NCBI RefSeq assembly: GCF_021568795.1
Contig: NZ_JAKGUE010000004.1
Coordinates: 1 to 64,000, forward strand
Length of the DNA stretch: 64,000 nucleotides
Direction: 5' to 3'
From: Dethiosulfovibrio faecalis
Lineage (GTDB): Bacteria > Synergistota > Synergistia > Synergistales > Dethiosulfovibrionaceae
Shown: positions 7,403-15,391 of the stretch, in pieces
Position numbering within the stretch: position 1 is the first letter of the stretch
How the letters are laid out: every line of letters starts with the position of its first letter
Notes under the pieces: generated by a model
What the model was told of the DNA's origin: nothing
Seen by the model: the letters and a program-made list of their open reading frames with translations, nothing else
The model's database searches: none
Program-made: the position numbers and the translations under genes

Positions 7403-9103
7403 TTGAGACATCTCACCTCAAAGATAACGGTAGGATTTCTAATGGTGTTAGTTATATCCACTTCGGCGGCCGCCATAAACAGAGGGGAAGCCCTGTCCGA
7501 GATAATATCCGCACTCAGCCTTCCTCTTTGGAACGGAAAAAGTTTTTCCGACGTTCCTAAGGATCATCCAAGCTCACGCTATGTGGAATCGGCCTTCTCC
7601 ATGGGAATACTTTTCCCCTCCGACAGGTTCTATCCGGACATAGAGATCAGCAAAGCAGAGGCCATAGCTTTTTCGTTCAGAGCGATGGGCTGGCAACACG
7701 AGGCTCAACTGGTCGCTTCACTTGGTCATATAACGGGAGAGCTGCCTCCCTATCTGGAACCATACGTAAACTTGGCAGGGGAAACAGAACCGAAGATGCC
7801 TTCCAACCTGCTCCGTTCCCCCTCCGAAACTTTGAAAGAGGATGACCTGAAAGAACTGACCGATTGGCTGAAAGATAGGATTGTCTCTGGACTAAGATGG
7901 GACATGACCCTGAACAGCCCGTGCTATACCCTATATCTACATAGAGAAGGGGTGGGCCGTCCACCTAAGGGGTGGGCCATCGCCCTGTCCGAAAGCGCCA
8001 CGGAGGAAAAAGCTAAAGCGATGCTAAAAAAGCTGAATAAGCTTAATTTGCCGTCTTACATAGAGAGGACCGACTGTGCTTTTTCGGTCAGAATAGGTCC
8101 CTACAACAACTACGCTCAGGCATGGTTGTTGGCGAAAGGAGTCCCCAGGGAATTCGGAAAGACCTCCATCTTGCCGATCGGAGGAGGAGGAAGAACTCTT
8201 TTCTGGTGCATGATAAAGGCTCTTCCATCGAAGACCTATATAACTACAGCTCCTTCCATAGGAGCCAGAAAGCTTTCCCTAAGCGAGATAGGAGAGCATT
8301 CCAAGTCTACGGCAGCGGTAAACGCCGGTTTTTTCTGGAAAAACAGGCCGGTCGGAACGATTGTTATAGACGATGTACCTGTGTCACCGACGTATAAGGA
8401 CAGATCCGCCATCGGCTGGGATCAGGATATGGTCTATTTCGGAGACGGATCCTATCGACTGTCGGCAGAATGTGAAAATAATGGCCTTCCGATATCGGCC
8501 ATCAACCAACCGACGTCCGAGGGCAAAATAGGTTTTTACACCCCTCATTTCGGACAGTTCGCCACCTCGATCAAGGGAAACGGAACGGAGTTTCTATTGC
8601 AAGGGTCAAAGACGGTCAAGGTCAGAAAGTCAACTGGATCGAATCACTTCATGAAGCCGGAAGAAAACATCTTATATTTAAGGACATCCGGATTAGGTCC
8701 CCTCTCCGATGCGGCTGAGATCAAGCTTCAGACCATCTGGTCCGATGAAGCTATGGTCGGGACAAAACAGGTAATTCAAGCGGGACCTATGATCCTCGGT
8801 CTGGAAGGACCATTCTCCTCCGAATGGTTTTCCGATTCGATAATAAACAAACGCCACCCCAGAACCTTAGCGGGCTGGGATGGCGATAGGTTATGCTGGA
8901 TCGTCATAGACGGTCGTTCGTCGTGGCATAGCGACGGTGCCACGCTGTCCGAGGCAGCCTTCATAGCCAGACAGGCAGGCCTCTTAAAAGCGATAAACAT
9001 GGACGGTGGCGGATCAAGCCAGATGTGGTGGAAGGGGATCACAGTAAACCGACCTTCGGAGGGGAGAGAACGCCCCCTACCCTACGCTGTGACCTTTCGC
9101 TGA
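7403..9103 (+). CDS. exported SLH-SPOR-phosphodiester glycosidase (NAGPA/DUF2233) protein
   Basis: 566 residues with a signal peptide (about 1-23). One S-layer homology repeat spans about 24-95 (FSDVPKDHPSSRYVESAFSM, then FYPDIEISKAEA). A SPOR-like domain spans about 170-255 (FSVRIGPYNNYAQAWLLAKG). A NAGPA-type domain spans about 285-566 (AVNAGFFWKNRPVGT; NMDGGGSSQMWW; a PSEGRERPLPYAV end). NAGPA-fold enzymes cleave phosphodiester-linked sugars. SLH and SPOR modules attach to secondary polymers or peptidoglycan, so a cell-envelope glycan target is likely. Start TTG at 7403 with GGAGG spaced 8 bases. The 3' end overlaps clpC convergently by 22 bases. Confidence 0.82.
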   Translation: MRHLTSKITVGFLMVLVISTSAAAINRGEALSEIISALSLPLWNGKSFSDVPKDHPSSRYVESAFSMGILFPSDRFYPDIEISKAEAIAFSFRAMGWQHEAQLVASLGHITGELPPYLEPYVNLAGETEPKMPSNLLRSPSETLKEDDLKELTDWLKDRIVSGLRWDMTLNSPCYTLYLHREGVGRPPKGWAIALSESATEEKAKAMLKKLNKLNLPSYIERTDCAFSVRIGPYNNYAQAWLLAKGVPREFGKTSILPIGGGGRTLFWCMIKALPSKTYITTAPSIGARKLSLSEIGEHSKSTAAVNAGFFWKNRPVGTIVIDDVPVSPTYKDRSAIGWDQDMVYFGDGSYRLSAECENNGLPISAINQPTSEGKIGFYTPHFGQFATSIKGNGTEFLLQGSKTVKVRKSTGSNHFMKPEENILYLRTSGLGPLSDAAEIKLQTIWSDEAMVGTKQVIQAGPMILGLEGPFSSEWFSDSIINKRHPRTLAGWDGDRLCWIVIDGRSSWHSDGATLSEAAFIARQAGLLKAINMDGGGSSQMWWKGITVNRPSEGRERPLPYAVTFR

Positions 9104-11556
9104 TCTCCTTTTTTGGGAGGAACGCAACGCAACGATAGTTCCCCACGGGAGACTCCGACCCTAGAGGTATAACCGTCTATTAAACTCCCGTCCAGTATCA
9201 TATCCGCAAGAGGATCTTCAAGCAGCCTCTGTATGGTCCTTCTGAGAGGTCGGGCTCCATACTGAGGCTCATACCCCTTTTCCAAGATTAGCTCCTTCGC
9301 CTTGGCAGAGACGGTAAGTCGAATACCCTTTTCAGAGAGTCTTTCCCTGACTTCCCTCAACATGACGTCCAGAATGCCGAGCATCTGATCTTTGCTAAGA
9401 GGGCTGAAGACCACCTGCTCGTCTATTCTGTTCAAGAACTCCGGCCGGAAAGCCCGTTTCACCTCTTCGTCTATACTCTTGGAGACGTTGGCCCAGTCCG
9501 AAAAGCCCTCTCGGCTACCGGTGGCAAAACCGAATCCCTGACGTTTGACGATATTTCTGGCACCTATATTGCTGGTCATTATTACCACGGTATTTCGAAA
9601 ATCCACCTTTCTACCCTGACCGTCGGTAAGGCGACCTTCCTCTAGGATCTGAAGAAGCAAGTTGAAAACGTCCGGATTGGCCTTCTCTATCTCGTCGAAG
9701 AGTATAACTGAATAAGGCCTTCTTCTTATTGCCTCGGTAAGCTTGCCGCCGCTTTCGTGTCCGACGTATCCAGGAGGCGCTCCTATAAGCTTAGAGACCT
9801 CGTGACGCTCCATAAACTCGCTCATATCCAAGGTCACAAGAGCTTCTTCGGAACCAAAAAGGAAATCGGCCAAAGAACGAGCCATTTCGGTCTTGCCTAC
9901 CCCTGTAGGTCCCAAAAAGAGAAAGCTTCCGATGGGACGCCGCGGATCTTTAAGTCCGCTACGAGCTCTTCTGATAGCCTTGGAGACCGCGGAGACCGCC
10001 AAGTCCTGTCCGACAAGACGACGGTGAATATCATCCTCCATACGGGAAAGTCTTTTAGATTCCTCCTCTGTGAGCTGGCTCACAGGGACGCCGGTCCACT
10101 CGGAGACGACCTGAGCCACGTTCTCATCTGTAAGCACAGGAACTTCCTTGCTCTGTCGAGAGACCCATTCGCGACGTCTCCTCTCCAGCTCGTCGGAAAG
10201 TCGATTTTCGTCGTCTCTAAGCTTAGCGGCCTTCTCGAAAGCCTGAGAATTCACCGCCGATTCTTTTTCCTTCCTTATTCGTTCGAGCTCCCTGTCCATT
10301 TTTCTCAGGGGCTCCGGAAGTTCCATCGTGTCCAACCTGGCACGAGCTGCAGCCTCGTCGATGAGGTCGATTCCCTTATCCGGAAGAAATCGATCGGTTA
10401 TATATCTAGAGGACAGTTTTACCGCCGCATCCAGGGCCTGATCGGTTATGGTCACCCTGTGATGTGACTCGTATCTATCTCTCAATCCCTTCAATATAAG
10501 GAAGGTGTCTTCCAGATTGGGCTCATGCACCTTGACAGGCTGAAAACGTCTCTCCAGTGCCGCATCCTTCTCTATATGACGACGATATTCCTCCAGAGTA
10601 GTGGCTCCTACGACCTGAAATTCCCCTCTAGCTAAGCTGGGCTTCAGGATGTTAGCCGCATCGATGGCACCTTCCGCCCCTCCCGCCCCTACTATGGTGT
10701 GGATCTCGTCGATAAAGAGGATGACGTCCCGACACTCCTTCAACTCGGCGACCAGCTTTCTCATTCTCTCCTCGAACTCGCCTCTGTATTTTGTCCCGGC
10801 TACGAGATTGCCCATATTCAGCTGAACAACTCTCTTTTCCTTAAGATTCTCCGGGATATCTCCCGATAGGACCTTCTGGGCCAACCCCTCCACTATAGCG
10901 GTCTTTCCGACCCCGGGATCTCCGATCAACACAGGGTTATTCTTGGTCCTTCGAGAAAGGACCTGGATGACCCTGCGAATCTCCTTGCTCCTGCCTATGA
11001 CGGGGTCCAGTTCGTTTTTCTCCGCCATTTCGGTGAGATCTATCCCCAACTGATCCAGAATCGGCGTTCTATTCCGGTCCTTTCTTTCCTGTTTGTTCGA
11101 GGATTTGCCATCGCCCTCTCCTCCTGAGAGAAACCGAAGAACCTGTTTCTTGCCCTCAGCCGGTTCCAGTCCCATATTTCTAAGGACCTGTACCGCCATG
11201 CCCTCTCCCTCGGAAAAAATACCGAGCAAAATATGCTCGGTGCCGACGTAGTTGACCCCCATGTTCCTGGCTTCCCTTATGGAGAGATCCAGAACTCTCT
11301 TGGCTCTGGGACTCAAAGGAAGGTCCATCGGTTTTTTTATAGGATCTCCAAGCGGAACGCTGGCCTCAACCGCCACCAACAACTCGTCTGACGGCAACCC
11401 CAAAGAGGAAAGGATCTGTGCGGCAACCCCGCCGTTCTCCAGAGCCAATCCCATGAGTATATGCTCCGTTCCGATCATATCGTGCCCCAATCGAAGGGCC
11501 TCTCTATGGGCCAGCTGTATGACTTTCTTACTTCTCTCTGTAAAAAACTGCCACAT
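9082..11556 (-). CDS. clpC: ATP-dependent Clp protease ATPase subunit ClpC
   Basis: About 824 residues, HSP100 class I with the ClpC layout. The double Clp-N repeat covers 1-145. AAA1 has GDPGVGKTA and LFIDEIHTI. A UVR-type motif (AVNSQAFEKAAKLRDDENRL) sits in the middle domain and distinguishes ClpC from ClpA. AAA2 has GPTGVGKTE and ends in a C-terminal D2-small domain. It unfolds damaged or regulated proteins for ClpP. I chose ATG at 11556 because GGAGG lies 5 bases before it; the earlier ATG at 11571 overlaps the ctsR stop but has no such site. It is directly downstream of ctsR and should share its heat-shock promoter. Confidence 0.97.
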   Translation of the reverse strand: MWQFFTERSKKVIQLAHREALRLGHDMIGTEHILMGLALENGGVAAQILSSLGLPSDELLVAVEASVPLGDPIKKPMDLPLSPRAKRVLDLSIREARNMGVNYVGTEHILLGIFSEGEGMAVQVLRNMGLEPAEGKKQVLRFLSGGEGDGKSSNKQERKDRNRTPILDQLGIDLTEMAEKNELDPVIGRSKEIRRVIQVLSRRTKNNPVLIGDPGVGKTAIVEGLAQKVLSGDIPENLKEKRVVQLNMGNLVAGTKYRGEFEERMRKLVAELKECRDVILFIDEIHTIVGAGGAEGAIDAANILKPSLARGEFQVVGATTLEEYRRHIEKDAALERRFQPVKVHEPNLEDTFLILKGLRDRYESHHRVTITDQALDAAVKLSSRYITDRFLPDKGIDLIDEAAARARLDTMELPEPLRKMDRELERIRKEKESAVNSQAFEKAAKLRDDENRLSDELERRRREWVSRQSKEVPVLTDENVAQVVSEWTGVPVSQLTEEESKRLSRMEDDIHRRLVGQDLAVSAVSKAIRRARSGLKDPRRPIGSFLFLGPTGVGKTEMARSLADFLFGSEEALVTLDMSEFMERHEVSKLIGAPPGYVGHESGGKLTEAIRRRPYSVILFDEIEKANPDVFNLLLQILEEGRLTDGQGRKVDFRNTVVIMTSNIGARNIVKRQGFGFATGSREGFSDWANVSKSIDEEVKRAFRPEFLNRIDEQVVFSPLSKDQMLGILDVMLREVRERLSEKGIRLTVSAKAKELILEKGYEPQYGARPLRRTIQRLLEDPLADMILDGSLIDGYTSRVGVSRGELSLRCVPPKKGDQRKVTA

Positions 11557-11567
11557 ACTACCCTCCA

Positions 11568-12050
11568 TCACGAAAGAACCAGGCTGCGAAGCATTCTCTT
11601 GAGAAGCTCGGCCTGGAGAACGTTTCTCTTATAGGGAGATACATCGAAGACCGATTCTCCCATATCGTCCACATGACGCAATGCTACCTCTATCAATAGC
11701 CTCTCCCTCAGATCAAGAAGGCCCCTGGATTGAAGGGAAACCAACAATCTCTTAGCTTCCTGTTCGGTAATGCTGTCTCCTACCAGGTCGTCCAGATGAC
11801 GGAGTCTGGCCTCCGGAGTCTCGTAGCATATCCGTAGAATCCTTATGTAGCCGTGCCCGCCCCTCTGGCTTTCTACGAGATATCCCCGCTCGGGGGTGAA
11901 CCTGCTCCTCAAGACGTAGTTTATCTGACTGGGGACGCACCCGAACCTCTCGGCAAGCTCTTTTCTACGAAGAGACACAACGTCCTCGTCGTTTCCCTCG
12001 AGAAGCTCTATTATGTGACTCTCTATGACCTCGGTGAGGCTCCGCACCAT
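11568..12050 (-). CDS. ctsR: CtsR stress-response repressor
   Basis: 160 residues. The N-terminal winged HTH (about 5-70) contains RRKELAERFGCVPSQINYVLRSRF. The glycine-rich wing follows (YLVESQRGGHGYIRI), whose Arg-Gly-Gly-x-Gly tip contacts DNA and senses heat in Firmicutes CtsR. The C-terminal four-helix dimer domain covers about 80-155. It represses clp and chaperone genes. It is followed at once by clpC, without the mcsA and mcsB genes that often lie between in Bacilli. A matching operator overlaps its own promoter. Confidence 0.95.
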   Translation of the reverse strand: MVRSLTEVIESHIIELLEGNDEDVVSLRRKELAERFGCVPSQINYVLRSRFTPERGYLVESQRGGHGYIRILRICYETPEARLRHLDDLVGDSITEQEAKRLLVSLQSRGLLDLRERLLIEVALRHVDDMGESVFDVSPYKRNVLQAELLKRMLRSLVLS

Positions 12051-12082
12051 AACTCCCCCTGTCCATATACTATATTATCGAC

Positions 12083-12111
12083 ATTTTATCCGCTTGGTCA
12101 AAAATAGTCAA
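12083..12111 (-). promoter_or_regulatory. ctsR-clpC promoter
   Basis: Minus strand: -35 TTGACT (12111-12106), a 17-base spacer and -10 TAAAAT (12088-12083). A second possible pair (TTGACC with TAATAT, 18 bases) lies slightly downstream. Both are covered by the CtsR-like heptad repeats. Confidence 0.65.
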
Positions 12112-12118
12112 TAGGTCA
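12096..12118 (+). promoter_or_regulatory. CtsR operator (heptad direct repeat)
   Basis: The plus strand reads GGTCAAA-AAT-AGTCAAT at 12096-12112. This matches the established CtsR box (RGTCAAA-NAN-RGTCAAA) at all but the last base. A third partial heptad, AGGTCA, follows at 12113-12118. It overlaps the -35 and spacer of the ctsR promoter, as expected for autorepression. Confidence 0.8.
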
Positions 12119-12132
12119 GAGCTTCGCTGATC

Positions 12133-12744
12133 TTATTTAGATCGGGCCCTTGACTCTCGACCGGATAGAAGCCTTTTTATGTTGGATCTGTGTCTCCATG
12201 TAGATAAAACGGCTAAGCCAAAGGCCGACAAAGCAAAAGGAGCAGGAACTCCACAAAGGAGAAGAATAAACGCCAAGCCGAATAACGAAAGGATCGAGGC
12301 AAGTGAGACGTATCCTCCGATCTTCAAGATAGCCAGCCAGAGAAGTCCGCCGAGAGGAACGGCTATCATCGACCCTGGAGGAGCTACGAAGAAAAGGGTT
12401 CCGTAGGTGGTAGAGACACCCTTTCCCCCCTTAAAATCCAGCCATATGGGATAGTTATGGCCCATGACGGCAGCGAAAGCCGCCATAGCCACAGTGAGCT
12501 CGGATGCTCCCAAAAGCCTGATCAGGAATACCGCGACTCCTCCTTTGAGCATGTCCACTATAGCCACTAAAAAAGCCCATTTTTTCCCCATGAGCCTTCC
12601 CAGATTGGTAGCCCCTACGTTACCGGAACCGTAGGTCCTTATGTCTATGCCCCTGAAACGCAGTGCGACCAGATAAGCGGTAGGGAAAGACCCCGCCAGG
12701 TATCCCAGTACCAACCAGGCGGAAGAGACTAATAAACGCCACAT
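12133..12744 (-). CDS. plsY: glycerol-3-phosphate acyltransferase PlsY
   Basis: 203-residue polytopic membrane enzyme that acylates glycerol-3-phosphate from acyl-phosphate, the first step of phospholipid synthesis. The conserved cytoplasmic loops are present: GSGNVGATNLGR near residue 40, and GHNYPIWLDFKGGKGVST near 94-111 with the GGKG phosphate-binding segment. Family length is about 200, so it is full length. Its ATG overlaps the stop of the upstream acyl-CoA synthetase-like gene (TGATG), implying translational coupling. No plsX is in the window. Confidence 0.95.
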   Translation of the reverse strand: MWRLLVSSAWLVLGYLAGSFPTAYLVALRFRGIDIRTYGSGNVGATNLGRLMGKKWAFLVAIVDMLKGGVAVFLIRLLGASELTVAMAAFAAVMGHNYPIWLDFKGGKGVSTTYGTLFFVAPPGSMIAVPLGGLLWLAILKIGGYVSLASILSLFGLAFILLLCGVPAPFALSAFGLAVLSTWRHRSNIKRLLSGRESRARSK

Positions 12745-14831
12745 CAGACATTATCCTTTCTCGCCCTGAAGGCGTATGCGTCGGCTATTTTAACGCCTTC
12801 GGAGGTCACGAAGGCCGAATCTATATCCAAAAGCTGAAGGTCCGGCTCGGCACAGGACAATCTGGATACCTTCACGACCTCACCGGCAAGAGATTTAAAA
12901 TCCAGGGTTTCCGTTCCCCTCAAGCCGGAAAAAAGAGGATACCCTCTGAGGCTTTCGACCATCTCCAGAGCCGAGGAAAATTCCAGAGGAGCGAGTCTGA
13001 GGGCCAGGTCCTTAGTTACGTCGTAGAGGACCCCTCCCAAACCTACGGCTATGACTGGACCAAAGACGGGATCTCTCTTCATCCCTATCATACATTCGAT
13101 GCCCTCCTCCACCATCTCCTGTACCAGCACCCCGTCTATGACCGCCCCCGGACATGAGCGCCCTGTCCTCTCCAGTATACGGCCGTAGGCGTTCTGCAAT
13201 TCCTCCTCCGTCCTGAGACTCAGGGCTATGCCTCTGGCGGCCTTCTTGCTGAACACATCCGTGGAAACTACCTTAAGGACCACAGGATAGCCGATCTCGT
13301 TACCGGCCGTCAGGGTCTCGTCCAAAGAACGGCAGAAACGCTGTTTGACCAGGGAGAGGCCGTAATGACCGATAAATTCGGTGGCGTCGTGTTCGTTGAG
13401 ATCCTTCGGATACAGATCCAGAACGGAGGCACCGGAGGGAGAACATTCCAACTTGGACGAAACCGGAGTCTGTATCATACCCAAAAGGGAGACCAGAGCA
13501 TCCGCACATCTTCTAGGGCTATCGAAAAGGGGTATCCCGCTCCTACGAAGCCTCTCCAAAGCGTGGTTGCCGTGCGCATCGTCTATCAACCAACAACACA
13601 GTATGGGCTTCGAATCAGGGCGAACCGTGCCTATCAAGGCATCAGCCACCAACTCGGCCCCTCCGGCGGACATGATCGGCACATCCACTATGACTGCATC
13701 GACCTCATTCGCACTTTGAAGTATACAGAGCGCATCGGACAAAACGGAAAATGGATTTTCAATTGAATGAGGGACGACTACAGGGTTTTGGGATATGCTT
13801 CCTAAGGGAAGCACGTTCGACAGCTCTTCTTTGGTCTCATCGGATAAATCCACCACGTTAAGCCCTAGGGAAACGCACTTATCCGCCTGGATAACCCCGA
13901 TACCACCGGAAAGGGAGAGAATCGCCACGTTGCTACCCGATGCCCTTCCGCCTTCCCCTATAATTCTCGACATATCTATCAGCTCTTCAAGATCGTCCAA
14001 CAGGACCAATCCGAACTGCTTCGCCACGGCTCTCCATATACCGTCATCGGTAGACGAACCTAAGCCATATCTGTCCAAGACCCTATCCCTGACACATTCC
14101 GACGTTCCGCCTCTCATTACCGCTACAGATATCCCCCTTGCTCTGGCTTCCTGAGCCAAACAGAGGAAATCCCGCCCATCAGGCATGCCCTCGATATAAA
14201 ATATAATCAGCCTTACCTCGCGGTCCTCCACGATCCAACGTCCGATATCTATCATGTCCAGATCCATGGAGACCCCTGTGGTCACCATGTAACGGAAACG
14301 AACCCCTGAATCGATCCCCATGGCCAAAGCGGAAAAACCCAACGCTCCGCTCTGAGAGATCAAGGCAACATGCCCCTCCTCTCCCTGACTGAGATCCAGA
14401 GCACTGGAACAACTTATCGGTATGGAATCCACGAAATTGACGAACCCCTGAGACTCGGGACCGATAAATCTGGTACCTCTGGAGAGGACCCTCTCCAGAA
14501 TGGATTTATGATCCCGGCCCGAACCTTCCAGGCGGGACAACAGCACAACGTAGGGAACCCCTACACGGGAACAGAGATCCAAGGCCTTCAAAGAGAAAGC
14601 CGAAGAGGAAAGGATCATAGCCAGATCGGGGACAAAAGACAGGTCCTCCATTGACGTAGAGTTCTCTTCCGAGATGGCTACGACTTCGCCGGAGAAACCC
14701 CAACCGTGAAGAAGAGCCCTCAACCGCGAGATCACTCCGCCACCTAGAGAATCCTCGATTATCAGAATGCTCTTGGGGCGAAAAAGGCGTTCCATGGATC
14801 GATACGAAAAGGACTTGTCTTCATATGACAT
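12744..14831 (-). CDS. ADP-forming acyl-CoA synthetase-like fused protein without the usual phosphohistidine
   Basis: About 695 residues, with the alpha-beta fusion order of ADP-forming acetyl-CoA synthetases: a CoA-binding Rossmann domain (10-130), a ligase domain with ALISQSGALGFSAL (near 152), a second ligase-like domain (SLSGGIGVIQADKC, near 305), and a C-terminal ATP-grasp half (470-690). In active enzymes the alpha part carries a phosphorylated His in an SHTG-like segment. Here the aligned stretch reads VLDRYGLGSSTDD near residue 251, with Arg in place of His. It may be a pseudoenzyme, a regulator or a divergent ligase. Start chosen at ATG 14831 (GAGAGG, 8-base spacing) instead of TTG 14852. 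Overlaps plsY. Confidence 0.78.
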   Translation of the reverse strand: MSYEDKSFSYRSMERLFRPKSILIIEDSLGGGVISRLRALLHGWGFSGEVVAISEENSTSMEDLSFVPDLAMILSSSAFSLKALDLCSRVGVPYVVLLSRLEGSGRDHKSILERVLSRGTRFIGPESQGFVNFVDSIPISCSSALDLSQGEEGHVALISQSGALGFSALAMGIDSGVRFRYMVTTGVSMDLDMIDIGRWIVEDREVRLIIFYIEGMPDGRDFLCLAQEARARGISVAVMRGGTSECVRDRVLDRYGLGSSTDDGIWRAVAKQFGLVLLDDLEELIDMSRIIGEGGRASGSNVAILSLSGGIGVIQADKCVSLGLNVVDLSDETKEELSNVLPLGSISQNPVVVPHSIENPFSVLSDALCILQSANEVDAVIVDVPIMSAGGAELVADALIGTVRPDSKPILCCWLIDDAHGNHALERLRRSGIPLFDSPRRCADALVSLLGMIQTPVSSKLECSPSGASVLDLYPKDLNEHDATEFIGHYGLSLVKQRFCRSLDETLTAGNEIGYPVVLKVVSTDVFSKKAARGIALSLRTEEELQNAYGRILERTGRSCPGAVIDGVLVQEMVEEGIECMIGMKRDPVFGPVIAVGLGGVLYDVTKDLALRLAPLEFSSALEMVESLRGYPLFSGLRGTETLDFKSLAGEVVKVSRLSCAEPDLQLLDIDSAFVTSEGVKIADAYAFRARKDNV

Positions 14832-14907
14832 CGGGAAAACCTCTCTTATCAAATTTATTTACAACCCCATCCATGATAAAACCGATAAAAATGCGAGTAT
14901 ACCACGA

Positions 14908-14951
14908 GGATTGAAAAAGGGACCGGTTAAAACCGGTCCCTTTTTCAATCC
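14908..14951. terminator. long bidirectional terminator
   Basis: A perfect inverted repeat with 21-base arms and a 2-base loop. GGGACCGGTT pairs with AACCGGTCCC, flanked by AAAAA and TTTTT, so it can terminate on either strand. It ends the small minus-strand gene at 14957-15133. Confidence 0.85.
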
Positions 14952-14956
14952 TCAAA

Positions 14957-15133
14957 TTACCGCCAATCGACGTCGCTTTCTTCCTGCCCTACCTCGGTGT
15001 TGACCTCGAATCCGAACAGCTTAAGTCTTTCTCGAACCAGAACCTTACGTTTCAGAAACCTCTTACCCCGGAAGGCCTCATACCGTGAGTTTTCCGCCGA
15101 ACGTGCTTGCGCCTTTGTCTCAGCTACGCTCAA
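14957..15133 (-). CDS. small basic protein of unknown function (58 aa)
   Basis: A short minus-strand frame bounded by a good promoter (15184-15211) and a strong terminator (14908-14951). TTG at 15133 has GAGGTG 6 bases upstream; GTG at 15142 is an alternative that overlaps that site. The product begins with a charged helix-like stretch (AETKAQARSAENSRYEAFRG). It continues with a very basic centre (KRFLKRKVLVRERLKLFGF) and an acidic tail (EEVDVDW-like, ending QEESDVDWR). There is no signal peptide or membrane span. I do not recognise the family. It could also be a small RNA gene, since the transcript would be only about 270 bases. Confidence 0.5.
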   Translation of the reverse strand: MSVAETKAQARSAENSRYEAFRGKRFLKRKVLVRERLKLFGFEVNTEVGQEESDVDWR

Positions 15134-15183
15134 TCGATTCACCTCACTGAAAAATGATATGGTTCGGTTACGTATCTGTTTCG

Positions 15184-15211
15184 ATTATACACTTAAAAGA
15201 ATCGAAGGCAA
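15184..15211 (-). promoter_or_regulatory. promoter of the small gene
   Basis: Minus strand: -35 TTGCCT (15211-15206), a 16-base spacer and a perfect -10 TATAAT (15189-15184). Predicted transcription starts about 35-45 bases before the TTG start codon. The 15212-15299 stretch between this and the adhE promoter shows nothing else clear. Confidence 0.6.
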
Positions 15212-15299
15212 ACTTTTCTCTGTATTCAATTCTACAGCAGCAAAAAACGACCTCTCTTTATCGGTAAAATCTGTCTCTTCTGACCCATAAGGATCTCCC

Positions 15300-15327
15300 T
15301 TGACTTATTTGTGAATGTGATTACAAT
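15300..15327 (+). promoter_or_regulatory. adhE promoter
   Basis: Plus strand: -35 TTGACT (15300-15305), a 16-base spacer and -10 TACAAT (15322-15327), 65 bases before the adhE start codon. Confidence 0.65.
15309..15326 (+). promoter_or_regulatory. Rex-like redox operator over the adhE promoter
   Basis: TTGTGAATGTGATTACAA compared with the known Rex consensus TTGTGAA-N4-TTCACAA: exact length of 18, perfect left arm, five of seven in the right arm. It covers the spacer and -10. Rex senses NADH/NAD and represses adhE in many anaerobes. No rex gene lies in the window. Confidence 0.6.
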
Positions 15328-15391
15328 ACCTATCAAGCTATGCGATAGTTATTGTTTTACCTAATAATATTTTTCAAGGAGGTTCTACAAA

